Source: a virus. From it: a DNA stretch of 33,371 bases. Each line of letters opens with the position of its first letter. The first letter of the stretch is position 1. Location of the stretch: positions 1 through 33,371 of the IMG/VR virus record IMGVR_UViG_3300022602_001973; one strand, given 5' to 3'. The position numbers and the translations under genes were made by a program. Under the pieces are notes generated by a model, which saw nothing but the letters and a program-made list of their open reading frames with translations, was not told the origin of the DNA and searched no databases. Below, in pieces: positions 1 through 6,718 of the stretch.

Positions 1-80
1 TACTTGCCGCAGACATGAGCGAGTTCACACCAGAAGGGATCATGTTAAAGACTGTAATGAGCGATCGTTACAGTTTCTAA
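1..80 (+). CDS. 3' end of an unidentified protein (partial)
   Basis: The window opens inside a reading frame (codons begin at base 3) that ends at TAA 78-80. About 25 C-terminal residues are visible, ending in SDRYSF. There is too little to assign a family. It is followed directly by two hairpins, the second a strong terminator, so it is the last gene of an upstream transcription unit. Confidence 0.6.
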   Translation, partial: LAADMSEFTPEGIMLKTVMSDRYSF

Positions 81-90
81 GTACAGTTTA

Positions 91-160
91 GTGGGTGTGC
101 TGTTGAACACCCACACCAATTCCAAAGACTGTTGTATTTCTACAACAGTCTTTATTTTAA
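91..160 (+). terminator. Double hairpin with rho-independent terminator
   Basis: The first hairpin pairs GTGGGTGT (91-98) with ACACCCAC (107-114). The second is a perfect 13-bp stem, AAAGACTGTTGTA (124-136) with TACAACAGTCTTT (141-153), closed by a TTTC tetraloop and followed by a T-rich tail. It separates the upstream unit from the promoter at 164. Confidence 0.85.
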
Positions 161-163
161 TGG

Positions 164-192
164 TTGACAGGTAAAACCATATATGTTATACT
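164..192 (+). promoter_or_regulatory. Sigma70-type promoter, leaderless arrangement
   Basis: TTGACA (164-169), a 17-bp spacer and TATACT (187-192), with a TG pair one base upstream of the -10 (extended -10). The predicted +1 is seven bases past the -10, which is the A of the ATG at 199. No ribosome-binding site can therefore be transcribed for that start. Confidence 0.85.
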
Positions 193-198
193 ATACAC

Positions 199-399
199 AT
201 GATAACAGTAAATTATAACGAAGTAGAAGTAGAGTTTGAAACTCTAACCCAGGCAATGGATTGGGCAAAGGTAATAGGCAAGTTCGTTACTATTCGAGTG
301 AATGGTATGGAACTTGTAGGTGTGTTTGGTTCAGACACAATCAAAGACGGTATGTGCCCAGATGGTGTCGCATACGATTGGAAAAAGAGGAGACCGTAA
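199..399 (+). CDS. Small hypothetical protein, 66 aa, leaderless start
   Basis: I do not recognise this protein. It is 66 residues with an acidic, beta-prone N-terminal half, a central GKFVTIRVNGMEL segment and a basic end (KKRRP). The ATG lies at the predicted +1 of the promoter at 164-192, so the mRNA is probably leaderless. The only other in-frame ATG candidates (codon 20 and later) lack a clear Shine-Dalgarno sequence. The stop overlaps the start of the release-factor gene (TAATG), so the two are likely translationally coupled. Confidence 0.6.
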   Translation: MITVNYNEVEVEFETLTQAMDWAKVIGKFVTIRVNGMELVGVFGSDTIKDGMCPDGVAYDWKKRRP

Positions 400-1067
400 T
401 GAAACGAACGATTGAGATTAGGGCCGCAGAAGGCGGCGATGATAGTAAACTATTTGCTAAAGATCTAGCAGAAGCATATCGCAGATTTGCCCAAAGCATG
501 GGATGAACTACCCGCCTGATAAATGAATATCTTGGCGAAGTTCATATACTTGTCGAGGGTACTGATTTATCCGGCTTAGAAAACGAAAGCGGAGGGCATC
601 GCATACAGCGAGTTCCTCCTACCGAACGCAAGGGTCGTGTTCATACCAGCACCGTAACTGTAGCAATCATAGATGAAAGCGCACCAACGATAAAGGTGGC
701 GGATGCTGATCTTAAAATAGAATGGTATTCAGGTACAGGTGCAGGTGGACAGCACCGCAACAAGCACCAAAACTCTTGCCGGATAACTCACATTCCTAGT
801 GGCATCTTAGCCACAGCACAATGTCGTAGCCGGCAAAATAGTTTGGATTTAGCTAGAAAAACTATAGAAGAAAGACTTGACAATCTGGTAAAAACCAGTT
901 ATAATAATAACATAGCAAGCGATAGACGTCAACAAGTTGGTAGTGGCATGCGTGGAGATAAAATCCGAACTTATCGCTTCCAGGACGATGTTGTCAAAGA
1001 TCACTTAACAAACAAGACTGCCAGTGTTAAAAAAGTACTGGCAGGCAATTTTAATTTACTTTGGTAA
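399..1067 (+). CDS. RF1-type peptide chain release factor with in-frame UGA at codon 36
   Basis: With the in-frame TGA (504-506) read through, this is a 222-residue class-I release factor lacking the N-terminal domain 1. Visible landmarks are EIRAAEGGDDSKLFA near residues 6-20, a GGHRIQRV block, an RF1-type P-x-T decoding motif (PPT, 73-75; RF2 has SPF) and the catalytic GGQ (116-118) in a GAGGQHRNKH context. TGA codon 36 follows RRFAQSMG and aligns with the conserved Trp in RF1 (E. coli RYAEARRW; others end in GW). Frame is kept on both sides, so this is one nonsense codon and not a frameshift. Many neighbours stop at TGA, so the code is not globally changed. It is either regulated readthrough or a recent nonsense mutation. 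A GTG at 696 could restart a C-terminal GGQ fragment. A GAGG Shine-Dalgarno precedes the ATG. Known family role: hydrolysis of peptidyl-tRNA at UAA/UAG in the ribosomal A site. Confidence 0.85.
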
Positions 1068-1081
1068 GAAAGGAGCGATAT

Positions 1082-1690
1082 ATGCCGAGTGTATTTTTAG
1101 TATCAGATACGCACTTTGGTCACGTGGGCGTATGTCGCTTTACTAGGGCAGACGGCGTGACAAAGTTGCGTCCTTGGGATACGCCTGAGGAAATGGACGA
1201 AGCAATGGTTAAGGCTTGGAACGAAAGAGTCAAGCCTACAGACAAGGTATACCATTTGGGTGATGCGGTTATTAACCGTAGAGCTTTGGCGACATTGGGT
1301 AGATTGAACGGTGACAAGGTTTTGATCCGAGGTAACCACGATATCTTCCGTGATGACGAGTACAGACGGTACTTCCGTGAATTGCGGGCGTACCATGTGA
1401 TGGACGGTATGATCTTGAGTCATATCCCATTGCACAGTGATAGTATGGGTCGCTTCGGTGTTAACATCCACGGTCATACACATGCTAATCGTGTGCGTAA
1501 GGCTCGAGGTGTTGATGCACGTACAGGTGAAGTCTTGTACAGTGACGAAAACGATTTGCGCTATCATTGCGTTTGCGTTGAACAGTTGCCAGACTTTGCC
1601 CCTATGTTGTTTGAGGACGTTGTAAGACGCATCAAGGACGAAGGTGGTCAAGTAGGTTTCAAGAACGGTAATTTTAACAGGGCGGATTAA
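1082..1690 (+). CDS. Calcineurin-like metallophosphoesterase
   Basis: A 202-residue metal-dependent phosphoesterase with all signature blocks: DTHFGH (9-14), GD (60-61), GNHD (84-87), a metal-binding His in LSHIPLH (114) and GHTH (131-134). The fold binds two metals and hydrolyses phosphomono- or diesters; the substrate cannot be read from sequence. ATG 1082 is chosen because AAGGAG lies at 1070-1075. An upstream TTG at 1061 would run through that Shine-Dalgarno sequence. It follows the release factor by 14 bases and is close to the PTP-like gene, so the two phosphatases are probably co-expressed. Confidence 0.9.
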   Translation: MPSVFLVSDTHFGHVGVCRFTRADGVTKLRPWDTPEEMDEAMVKAWNERVKPTDKVYHLGDAVINRRALATLGRLNGDKVLIRGNHDIFRDDEYRRYFRELRAYHVMDGMILSHIPLHSDSMGRFGVNIHGHTHANRVRKARGVDARTGEVLYSDENDLRYHCVCVEQLPDFAPMLFEDVVRRIKDEGGQVGFKNGNFNRAD

Positions 1691-1691
1691 C

Positions 1692-2183
1692 ATGTGGATT
1701 CAGAACGTATCACTCTCAGACATTCCTAAAGGACATCATGTGGCTGTGGGAGAGAATTCCATGTTGATCCAAATTGTTGATCCTGCTATGGAGTTTCCTA
1801 CGCCGAAGCATCAGTTCAAAGAAGTTCATCAGTTTGAGTTCCTTGATCTTGAGCGTGATGATATGCCCGATGCCGAGGAATTTAAAATCACCGATGCACA
1901 AGCAGAGGAACTTGTACGTTTGTTGCAACATGCTCTCGACAACCACATGGATGTCGTAGTACATTGTGTAGCAGGCGTATGCCGAAGTGGCGCAGTTTGT
2001 GAAGTAGGAGTAATGATGGGATTCAACGATACAGAAGTGTTTCGCAGTCCTAACTTGCTCGTAAAGCACAAAATGATGAAAAAATTGGGTTGGACCTATG
2101 ACGAGAACGAGCCCCACACTATAAACGGTGTGGTGCTCGATTCTGGACTTATCGTGCCTAGCAATTATGAAGGTGATATATGA
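1692..2183 (+). CDS. Protein tyrosine / dual-specificity phosphatase-like protein
   Basis: A 163-residue protein with a CX5R phosphatase loop, HCVAGVCRSG, at residues 91-100 (nucleophile C92, phosphate-binding R98). Acidic residues in LDLERDDMPD (51-60) could supply the general acid. The size fits a compact cysteine phosphatase domain with no added modules. The start follows the upstream TAA almost directly, and the stop overlaps the next start (ATGA). The target could be a protein or another phosphoester; neither can be decided here. Confidence 0.75.
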   Translation: MWIQNVSLSDIPKGHHVAVGENSMLIQIVDPAMEFPTPKHQFKEVHQFEFLDLERDDMPDAEEFKITDAQAEELVRLLQHALDNHMDVVVHCVAGVCRSGAVCEVGVMMGFNDTEVFRSPNLLVKHKMMKKLGWTYDENEPHTINGVVLDSGLIVPSNYEGDI

Positions 2184-2419
2184 ACAAAAAAATCTATAAA
2201 CTGTCTAAACAAGCCGATGCGTTGGCTCGTGAGATTGAGCCCGACCTTAGGGAGATTGTGCTATACAATAGCATCCGTGATGAAAAGTTCGCCGAGTTGA
2301 TTGTGCGAGAATGTGTCGAGTCATTGTGGACGGAAGAATGTTACACAAGCGATTTGGCCTTAAAAGAATTTCTAAAGAATAGTAAGAAGATTAACCTACA
2401 TTTTGGAGTTGAAGAATGA
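2180..2419 (+). CDS. Small conserved phage protein (FAELIVREC family)
   Basis: A 79-residue soluble protein with the KFAELIVREC segment and a C-terminal HFGV tail seen in a widespread family of short T4-like-phage hypotheticals of unknown function (from memory, not searched). The shorter protein at 19550-19759 has a similar plan (EKLV...KCIDIC, ending IKQFFGIK) and may be a paralogue. The start overlaps the upstream stop and the end overlaps the next ATG, giving tight coupling on both sides. Confidence 0.7.
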   Translation: MNKKIYKLSKQADALAREIEPDLREIVLYNSIRDEKFAELIVRECVESLWTEECYTSDLALKEFLKNSKKINLHFGVEE

Positions 2420-2700
2420 GCGGTGGACATTTTCAATACAAGCAATGGGAAATTGGCAACATCGCAGACGAAGTTGAACAGTTGATCCTTGACAACGATA
2501 GTGAAGAAGTAAATCAGTATGGTGATCGTAAAGGTTGTCATTTTACGCCAGAAACTATTGCAGAATTTAAAAAAGGCCTTATAATATTAAGACAAGCACA
2601 TGTTTACGCACAGCGTATTGATTGGCTGGTTAGTGGCGATGATGGTGAAGATAGTTTTCACAAACGCCTAAAACATGATTTGGAGAAGTTGGATGCCTAA
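2416..2700 (+). CDS. Conserved phage hypothetical protein, 94 aa
   Basis: Begins MSGGHFQYKQWEIGNIADEVE, a pattern I associate with a recurrent phage/bacterial hypothetical family, and ends IDWLVSGDDGEDSFHKRL. It is acidic, mostly helical and has no membrane segment. No function is known to me. It overlaps the upstream gene by ATGA, and the downstream kinase starts inside its last codons. Confidence 0.7.
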   Translation: MSGGHFQYKQWEIGNIADEVEQLILDNDSEEVNQYGDRKGCHFTPETIAEFKKGLIILRQAHVYAQRIDWLVSGDDGEDSFHKRLKHDLEKLDA

Positions 2701-3154
2701 GTGTTATCAATTGGTTGGAATGCCGGGTAGTGGTAAAAGCACATGGATTAAAAATCAAGACTGGGCGTTAGGGCTAACTATAGTTTCAACCGATGCCTTT
2801 GTTGAAGATTATGCTCGATCAGTGGGCAAAACTTATTCTGAAGTTTTTACAGAATATATGCCCAAGGCAGTAGAATCGATGGCTGAACAAGTTGTATTTG
2901 CACGTAAGCATGGACATACTATAATTTGGGATCAAACCAGCACCACAGTAAAAAGTCGTGCTCGTAAGTTTAGCATGTTGCCCGATTATGAGCATATTGC
3001 CGTAGTGTTCGAAACACCGCCAAGGCGAGAACTAAAGCGTAGATTAGACAGTCGTCCTGGGAAAGAAATTCCAGATTCTGTAATAGAAGGAATGTTGGCG
3101 AGTTTTGAGATGCCTACAGAAGAGGAAGGTTTTAAGGAAATTTGGTATACCTGA
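2693..3154 (+). CDS. P-loop kinase, polynucleotide-kinase-like
   Basis: A 153-residue P-loop NTPase with Walker A GMPGSGKST at residues 9-17, a central WDQTST block near residue 80, and a basic lid-like segment (RRELKRRLDSRPGKEIP). The layout matches the kinase domain of T4 Pnk-type and zeta-toxin-like nucleoside/polynucleotide kinases. There is no C-terminal phosphatase domain. ATG 2693 is preferred over an ATG at 2675 because GGAGA at 2681-2685 sits at normal spacing. It lies immediately upstream of a tRNA cluster, so a nucleic-acid end-healing role is plausible but inferred. Confidence 0.75.
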   Translation: MPKCYQLVGMPGSGKSTWIKNQDWALGLTIVSTDAFVEDYARSVGKTYSEVFTEYMPKAVESMAEQVVFARKHGHTIIWDQTSTTVKSRARKFSMLPDYEHIAVVFETPPRRELKRRLDSRPGKEIPDSVIEGMLASFEMPTEEEGFKEIWYT

Positions 3155-3160
3155 TATAAT
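3155..3160 (+). promoter_or_regulatory. Candidate -10 box for the tRNA-Leu unit
   Basis: TATAAT begins right after the kinase stop codon. No good -35 is visible at 17 bp. The predicted start near 3167 would give a leader of about 10 nt before tRNA-Leu. Confidence 0.4.
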
Positions 3161-3176
3161 ATCTAAAAAATTAATT

Positions 3177-3265
3177 GCAAGTGTGGAGAAATAGGTATAC
3201 TCAGCGGGCTTAAAACCCGCCCCCGATAAAAAGGGATGCCGGTTCGACCCCGGCCACTTGCACCA
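3177..3265 (+). tRNA. tRNA-Leu(UAA)
   Basis: Class II tRNA of 89 nt with encoded CCA. Acceptor GCAAGTG pairs with CACTTGC, anticodon stem GCGGG/CCCGC encloses loop CTTAAAA (anticodon TAA), there is a long variable arm, and the T arm is GCCGG-TTCGACC-CCGGC. Confidence 0.93.
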
Positions 3266-3624
3266 AATTTGTTGTAGTAATACAGCACCAAACACCCGGT
3301 TACACTTTTCCGTAAGAAAGTGGGTGGGGCCATCACCATAGAAACGGCTAGGTACATACGGACTCGACCTCACAGCTCCTCTTAAGAGCCTAGGAAACAA
3401 CCGTAGGTAAGGTATAACGCCTGCTCCAGAAGAATAAATGTTATGGACAGAGTAACCGCTCAGTCTAGGGCTCATGTGGTGTGAGTAGCTAGACACTTTA
3501 TACGTGCTCTTTGAGTAGCTACACTGGAACACCGAAAAACTTGCCAAAGTCGACCAAAGCAAGGACCGGCCAGGAAGAGTTGGGCTACCGCGAATTCAAG
3601 CGTCACAGAGAGCACCTATAAAGT
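3266..3624 (+). ncRNA. Candidate structured non-coding RNA between tRNA-Leu and tRNA-Gly
   Basis: About 360 nt with no credible + strand gene, flanked by two tRNAs and probably co-transcribed. Local hairpins include CACTTT/AAAGTG around 3300-3320 and GTAGCTA (3485-3491) with TAGCTAC (3516-3522). The loop of that second hairpin contains 3494-3510, which pairs with 3609-3625 in 16 of 17 positions (one C-C mismatch at 3503/3616). This would be a pseudoknot whose last base is the first base of tRNA-Gly. I looked for RNase P, tmRNA and group I intron landmarks and found no convincing set. Identity is unknown. Confidence 0.45.
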
Positions 3625-3700
3625 GCGGATGAAGTGTTTGTGGTTACACGTCAGTCTTCCAAACTGAAATAGACGGGTTCGACTCCCGCCTTCCGCTCCA
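3625..3700 (+). tRNA. tRNA-Gly(UCC)
   Basis: 76 nt. Acceptor GCGGATG pairs with CTTCCGC with one T-T mismatch, D stem GTGT/ACAC, anticodon stem TCAGT/ACTGA with loop CTTCCAA (anticodon TCC), T loop TTCGACT and encoded 3' TCCA. The 5' G also ends the long-range helix described for the upstream RNA. Confidence 0.85.
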
Positions 3701-3707
3701 TTTTTTT
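3701..3707 (+). terminator. T7 run after tRNA-Gly
   Basis: Seven Ts follow the CCA end directly. The tRNA T-arm/acceptor fold could serve as the terminator stem. Confidence 0.5.
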
Positions 3708-3716
3708 GTTAACCAG

Positions 3717-3723
3717 ATAAATA
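3717..3723 (+). promoter_or_regulatory. T4-late-type promoter motif (ATAAATA)
   Basis: ATAAATA lies five bases before the ATG at 3729, with no Shine-Dalgarno sequence between. It resembles the T4 late consensus TATAAATA. If used, the transcript would start at or very near the ATG. Confidence 0.5.
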
Positions 3724-3728
3724 ATTAT

Positions 3729-4181
3729 ATGCTAACATTTATAACAGACATCACAAGTCCACTGCTAGAATTCATCAAGGATGACCCAGTGCGTCCTGAG
3801 TTGCCTGCTGAGTTCCGTGTCAGCAATAACCGTTTTGTTAGCAGTATCGTTGACGGAGAAGATCCAAAGGCTATGGTATGCGTGAGCCTATGCGACCAAG
3901 TTCCCGCTTCTGTATCTGAGTTAGCACAAGAAGCTCTAGCGCCTACTACAGCGATCTTTTACACAATTTGGAGTTACGCACCTGGCGCAGGTAAAGAACT
4001 CTTACTACAAACAGTAGAGGAAATCAAAAAACAATTTCCCGGAGTTACTCGCTTTGTAACATTGAGCCCTAAGACAGAAATGGCTCGCCGATTTCATCAC
4101 AAGAACGGTGCTGTTACACTACGCGAAAACGAAGATACTGTAAACTACGAATACAAGATTTTACAATCTGACGCCGCTTAA
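3729..4181 (+). CDS. GNAT-acetyltransferase-like hypothetical protein
   Basis: A 150-residue protein with a C-terminal block, TRFVTLSPKTEMARRFHHKNGA, recalling the end of a GNAT fold where the chain passes the acetyl-CoA pocket. The classical Q/RxxGxG/A loop is not clear; APGAGKELL near residue 80 is the nearest match. I call it acetyltransferase-like only; conserved phage unknown is the fallback. There is no ribosome-binding site, and the ATG sits just past an ATAAATA motif. The gene is convergent with the reverse-strand oxygenase and overlaps it by 21 bases. Confidence 0.55.
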   Translation: MLTFITDITSPLLEFIKDDPVRPELPAEFRVSNNRFVSSIVDGEDPKAMVCVSLCDQVPASVSELAQEALAPTTAIFYTIWSYAPGAGKELLLQTVEEIKKQFPGVTRFVTLSPKTEMARRFHHKNGAVTLRENEDTVNYEYKILQSDAA

Positions 4182-4799
4182 ACTTTCGGCGTGGCCAACG
4201 TAGCCTCTAATCATAATATTAAATGAAAGCGAAATTCTGTTATTCTCGCTTTCATTCTTCTTAACACCGTGAACCATAGGACTTAGCCAAAGCATTAATT
4301 CGCTTGGGTTAGGCGTAACATAGATACAGTTTTTGCTAATCATGCTTACAGGATTTTGATTGTTCTCATCTACATTCGGTACGAACTGAAATGTATTTGG
4401 GTTATGAAATACTATAGGACTCTTCTCTACTCCGAAAGGATAGTAAGTGCCGCTAATGATGCTATTTGTATGTCTATGAATGTGATGATGCTGACCGGGT
4501 ACTGTAACATTGATCCAACTTTGAGTTAGTTCAATTTCAATATCTTCATAGGCCAGCACGTCACGAGCATAAAAACTAACATGCTCAAGGATATCTTGCT
4601 TTAGTTTTGCCAATTCTGGACGTTCCAAAATGTCTATTGCTGTGTGTATTAGGTTGCCCTGATTATCACGCAATGGTTCATTTTGTACGATATCTAGCAG
4701 AGTTTGGTTAACATCCTGTTTATCTTCTAGGATATGGCGCATCAAGGGCCAAGCAAATAATGGAAAAAGTCCGATATCTTTTGTATTCATAGTAGACAT
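4161..4799 (-). CDS. 2OG-Fe(II) oxygenase family protein
   Basis: A 212-residue reverse-strand gene. The His-rich HHHIHRH segment (104-110) precedes SIISGTYYPF, a distal His lies in SPMVHGVKKN (H177), and an Arg (R188) precedes ISLSFNIMIRG. These are the Fe(II) and 2-oxoglutarate positions of the double-stranded beta-helix oxygenases (TIGR02466-like, by recollection). It shares the SFNIMIRG ending and overall plan with the gene at 8092-8718, so they are probably paralogues. It starts at ATG 4799; a second ATG is three codons later. No clear Shine-Dalgarno is seen. It is divergent from the epimerase gene. The substrate is unknown. Confidence 0.75.
   Translation of the reverse strand: MSTMNTKDIGLFPLFAWPLMRHILEDKQDVNQTLLDIVQNEPLRDNQGNLIHTAIDILERPELAKLKQDILEHVSFYARDVLAYEDIEIELTQSWINVTVPGQHHHIHRHTNSIISGTYYPFGVEKSPIVFHNPNTFQFVPNVDENNQNPVSMISKNCIYVTPNPSELMLWLSPMVHGVKKNESENNRISLSFNIMIRGYVGHAESLSGVRL
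4171..4192. terminator. Hairpin in the convergent gene overlap
   Basis: ACGCCG (4171-4176) pairs with CGGCGT (4187-4192) around a 10-nt loop at the tail-to-tail junction. Being symmetrical, it could terminate both directions, but neither side has a strong T run. Confidence 0.35.
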
Positions 4800-4821
4800 A
4801 TTTAAAATACTATGTTATAAT
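4793..4821 (+). promoter_or_regulatory. Sigma70-type promoter for the epimerase gene
   Basis: TAGACA (4793-4798), 17-bp spacer, TATAAT (4816-4821) with an extended -10 TG. The predicted +1 near 4828 gives a short leader containing AAAGAGG (4836-4842) ahead of ATG 4848. Confidence 0.75.
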
Positions 4822-4847
4822 AACACACAAATATGAAAGAGGTTTAA

Positions 4848-5732
4848 ATGATTATAGTTACAGGTGGTGGTGGCTTTATTGGTAGTGCCATGGTCGGGTA
4901 CTTAAACAGTATCGGTCGTGCTGACGTGATGGTTATCGATAATATGCCTCATGCCGAACAATATAAAAATCTTGTGGGCAAGACTTTTTCTATTATGGAA
5001 GAAAGAGAACTTGATCTGCTAGGTCATTATAGCCCAGGGGAGATTGAAGCAGTTATACATCTAGGTGCTATCACTAACACTTTGCACAATGACTGGAATT
5101 CAATTTACAAACAAAACATTCATCCAACTAGAAAGCTGGCGGGGCTGTGTAGTGAGTTGCGTATACCAATGGTATTTGCAAGCTCGGCGGCTGTATATGG
5201 AAACGGTAATGGTCCTTTGAATCAATATGCTCTAAGCAAACAACTTGCTGAAAGAGAAATCAAAGATCGTGCGGCCTGTTTGAGATTCTTTAATGTATAC
5301 GGACCCAACGAATATCACAAAGGACGTATGGCATCAACAATACTCAACTGGTACAATCAAATACAAGAAACTGGAAGTATCAAGATATTTGAAGACAGTG
5401 ATCAATATTATCGAGACTTTATCTATGTTGAGGATGTCTGCCGTGCAGTATGGCACATGGTCGAAAACTTTAGGGCAGGTGTCTACGATCTAGGTACTGG
5501 TAAGAGTTCTAACTTTGAGAGAGTAGCTAAAGAATTAGTCAAGCATGTAGATCAAGAAGTCTACTTAGATTATATTCCAATGCCTGCTGATCTTAGAGCG
5601 CAGTATCAAACAGACACCAAAGCAGATATAACAGCATTAGAAGCAACAGGGTTTGACGTATCCCTGTGCAGATCGATTCCAGAAGGAGTCGAGGATTACG
5701 TTCAGTTCTTAAAAGAACACTCATACTTATAA
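4848..5732 (+). CDS. hldD: ADP-glyceromanno-heptose 6-epimerase-like protein
   Basis: A 294-residue extended short-chain dehydrogenase. The Rossmann glycine motif is at residues 6-12 (G-x-x-G-x-x-G), Ser/Thr residues lie near 112-113, and the catalytic YxxxK is YALSK (127-131). The NVYGPNEYHKGRMAS block, a DFIYVEDV segment and the PADLRAQYQTDT ending are specific to HldD/RfaD rather than generic UDP-hexose epimerases. HldD interconverts D-glycero and L-glycero ADP-heptose for LPS inner core. A phage copy could alter host LPS or feed phage-encoded glycosyltransferases (two lie in this window). It is driven by its own promoter and has a good Shine-Dalgarno sequence. Confidence 0.88.
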   Translation: MIIVTGGGGFIGSAMVGYLNSIGRADVMVIDNMPHAEQYKNLVGKTFSIMEERELDLLGHYSPGEIEAVIHLGAITNTLHNDWNSIYKQNIHPTRKLAGLCSELRIPMVFASSAAVYGNGNGPLNQYALSKQLAEREIKDRAACLRFFNVYGPNEYHKGRMASTILNWYNQIQETGSIKIFEDSDQYYRDFIYVEDVCRAVWHMVENFRAGVYDLGTGKSSNFERVAKELVKHVDQEVYLDYIPMPADLRAQYQTDTKADITALEATGFDVSLCRSIPEGVEDYVQFLKEHSYL

Positions 5733-5741
5733 AGGAAAAAA

Positions 5742-6002
5742 ATGAGAGCAAGTCATATTCTAGTACCAACATTAGAGCAGGCACAGAGCCTACGCAGTCA
5801 AGCAAACGCATTGAACTTTGGTTCATTGGCACAAGCACACAGCAAATGTCCAAGTGGACGCAATGGTGGCGACTTAGGTAACTTTGGCCCAGGCCAGATG
5901 GTTAAGCCATTTGAAGATGCGACTGTAGCTTTACCATTAGGTGAGATCAGCGAGCCTGTTCAGACACAGTTTGGATATCACTTGATTCATCGTACTGGTT
6001 AA
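5742..6002 (+). CDS. Parvulin-type peptidyl-prolyl isomerase
   Basis: An 86-residue stand-alone parvulin domain, close in size to E. coli PpiC. It has SHILV at the N-terminus, HSKCPSG (33-39), the GGDLG turn, GQMVKPFEDA and QFGYHLIH at the end. The conserved active-site His, Cys, Met, Phe and His positions are all present. There is no signal peptide, so it should be cytoplasmic and catalyse cis-trans isomerisation of Xaa-Pro bonds. An AAGGA Shine-Dalgarno precedes ATG 5742. It lies between the epimerase and an oxygenase whose start is one base after this stop. Confidence 0.93.
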   Translation: MRASHILVPTLEQAQSLRSQANALNFGSLAQAHSKCPSGRNGGDLGNFGPGQMVKPFEDATVALPLGEISEPVQTQFGYHLIHRTG

Positions 6003-6003
6003 T

Positions 6004-6603
6004 ATGCTAGGTGACGTTTATGTTCTAGACGATGTAGTATCGCCCGGCTATCAAGATTTGATAGAACGAGAACTATTGAATAAAAATGCTCCGTGGCATT
6101 ATCAGCGTGATATAGCATTAGACGTTGATGATCCTAGAGCTAAGATACAAGGTCGTACACCCGGCCTTAGCCATATCTTTTTTGATGTAGACTCGGGCGG
6201 TATACGCAGTCCTATGATGTATTATCTTACCATGCCCTTAATGTTTGAAGCCGTGAACAAGATCGGGTACGAAGCTAAAGGCATGATCCAGAGCCGTAGC
6301 TTCATGCACTTTCCTATCGCGGACAAACTAAGAAAGCAGTATGACAATGTTCATGTAGATTACGGTATGGAACATTTAGTATGCTTGTATTACGTAAACG
6401 ATACAGACGGCGATACTTTTATCTTTGATAAGCAGTTTGATCCGGCGATGCCTAACCCTGATTTTTCCAAAATAGATTTAAAGGTAAAAGATCGCATCAG
6501 TCCAAAAAAAGGACGTTGTATCCTATTTGACGGAACGTACTATCACAGCAGTTCCGGTCCTACAGAGGATGTACGCTGTATTATTAACTTTGATATCGTT
6601 TAA
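6004..6603 (+). CDS. 2OG-Fe(II) oxygenase, prolyl-4-hydroxylase-like
   Basis: A 199-residue protein with the HxD...H...R ligand set: H117 and D119 in NVHVDYG, H181 in GTYYHSSSG, and R191 in EDVRCIINF for 2-oxoglutarate. The HLVCLYYVNDTDGDTFIFD stretch is the typical beta-helix core. The gene follows the parvulin by one base (TAATATG), so it is coupled. It looks unrelated at sequence level to the oxygenases at 4161 and 8092. Proteins of this type hydroxylate protein side chains or nucleobases; the target is unknown. The stop TAA is immediately followed by tRNA-Thr. Confidence 0.85.
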   Translation: MLGDVYVLDDVVSPGYQDLIERELLNKNAPWHYQRDIALDVDDPRAKIQGRTPGLSHIFFDVDSGGIRSPMMYYLTMPLMFEAVNKIGYEAKGMIQSRSFMHFPIADKLRKQYDNVHVDYGMEHLVCLYYVNDTDGDTFIFDKQFDPAMPNPDFSKIDLKVKDRISPKKGRCILFDGTYYHSSSGPTEDVRCIINFDIV

Positions 6604-6677
6604 GCTCTTATAGTTAAATGGAATAACACATTCTTGGTAAGAATGAATTCCAAGTTCGATTCTTGGTTTGAGCACCA
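6604..6677 (+). tRNA. tRNA-Thr(GGU), acceptor stem imperfect
   Basis: 74 nt starting on the base after the upstream stop codon. D stem GTTA/TAAC, anticodon stem CATTC/GAATG with loop TTGGTAA (anticodon GGT), T arm CCAAG-TTCGATT-CTTGG, encoded ACCA. Acceptor GCTCTTA with TTTGAGC has T-T mismatches at 5:68 and 6:67, so it may be decaying or may tolerate them. Confidence 0.75.
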
Positions 6678-6683
6678 AAATAC

Positions 6684-6712
6684 TTGTGAGATTTTGCCGC
6701 AGATTGTATAAT
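6684..6712 (+). promoter_or_regulatory. Sigma70-type promoter starting exactly at the tRNA-like RNA
   Basis: TTGTGA (6684-6689), 17-bp spacer, TATAAT (6707-6712). The predicted +1 is 6719, the first base of the acceptor stem of the next RNA, so no 5' leader would need removal. Confidence 0.7.
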
Positions 6713-6718
6713 TACTAT

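Noticed and set aside
399-1067. Global reassignment of UGA to Trp (genetic code 4) to explain the RF1 in-frame UGA.
   Set aside because: Many genes here end naturally at TGA with overlapping downstream starts (for example 2183, 2419, 3154, 8095, 15111, 18149, 19382), so UGA is a working stop codon.
1103-2117. Long reverse-strand open frames opposite the metallophosphoesterase and the PTP-like gene.
   Set aside because: Both lie antisense to genes with clear catalytic motifs and have low-complexity Thr/Val/His-rich translations.
3044-3562. A 172-residue reverse-strand open frame across the tRNA-Leu / non-coding interval.
   Set aside because: It runs antisense through the kinase end and the whole tRNA-Leu, has no ribosome-binding support and a composition unlike neighbouring proteins.
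3266-3624. RNase P RNA, tmRNA or group I intron identity for the non-coding interval.
   Set aside because: Short strings such as GGTAAGG...TAACGCC and ACAGAGTAACCGC recall RNase P, but the paired P4 strands were not found. tmRNA tRNA-like halves and intron core P7 elements are also missing.
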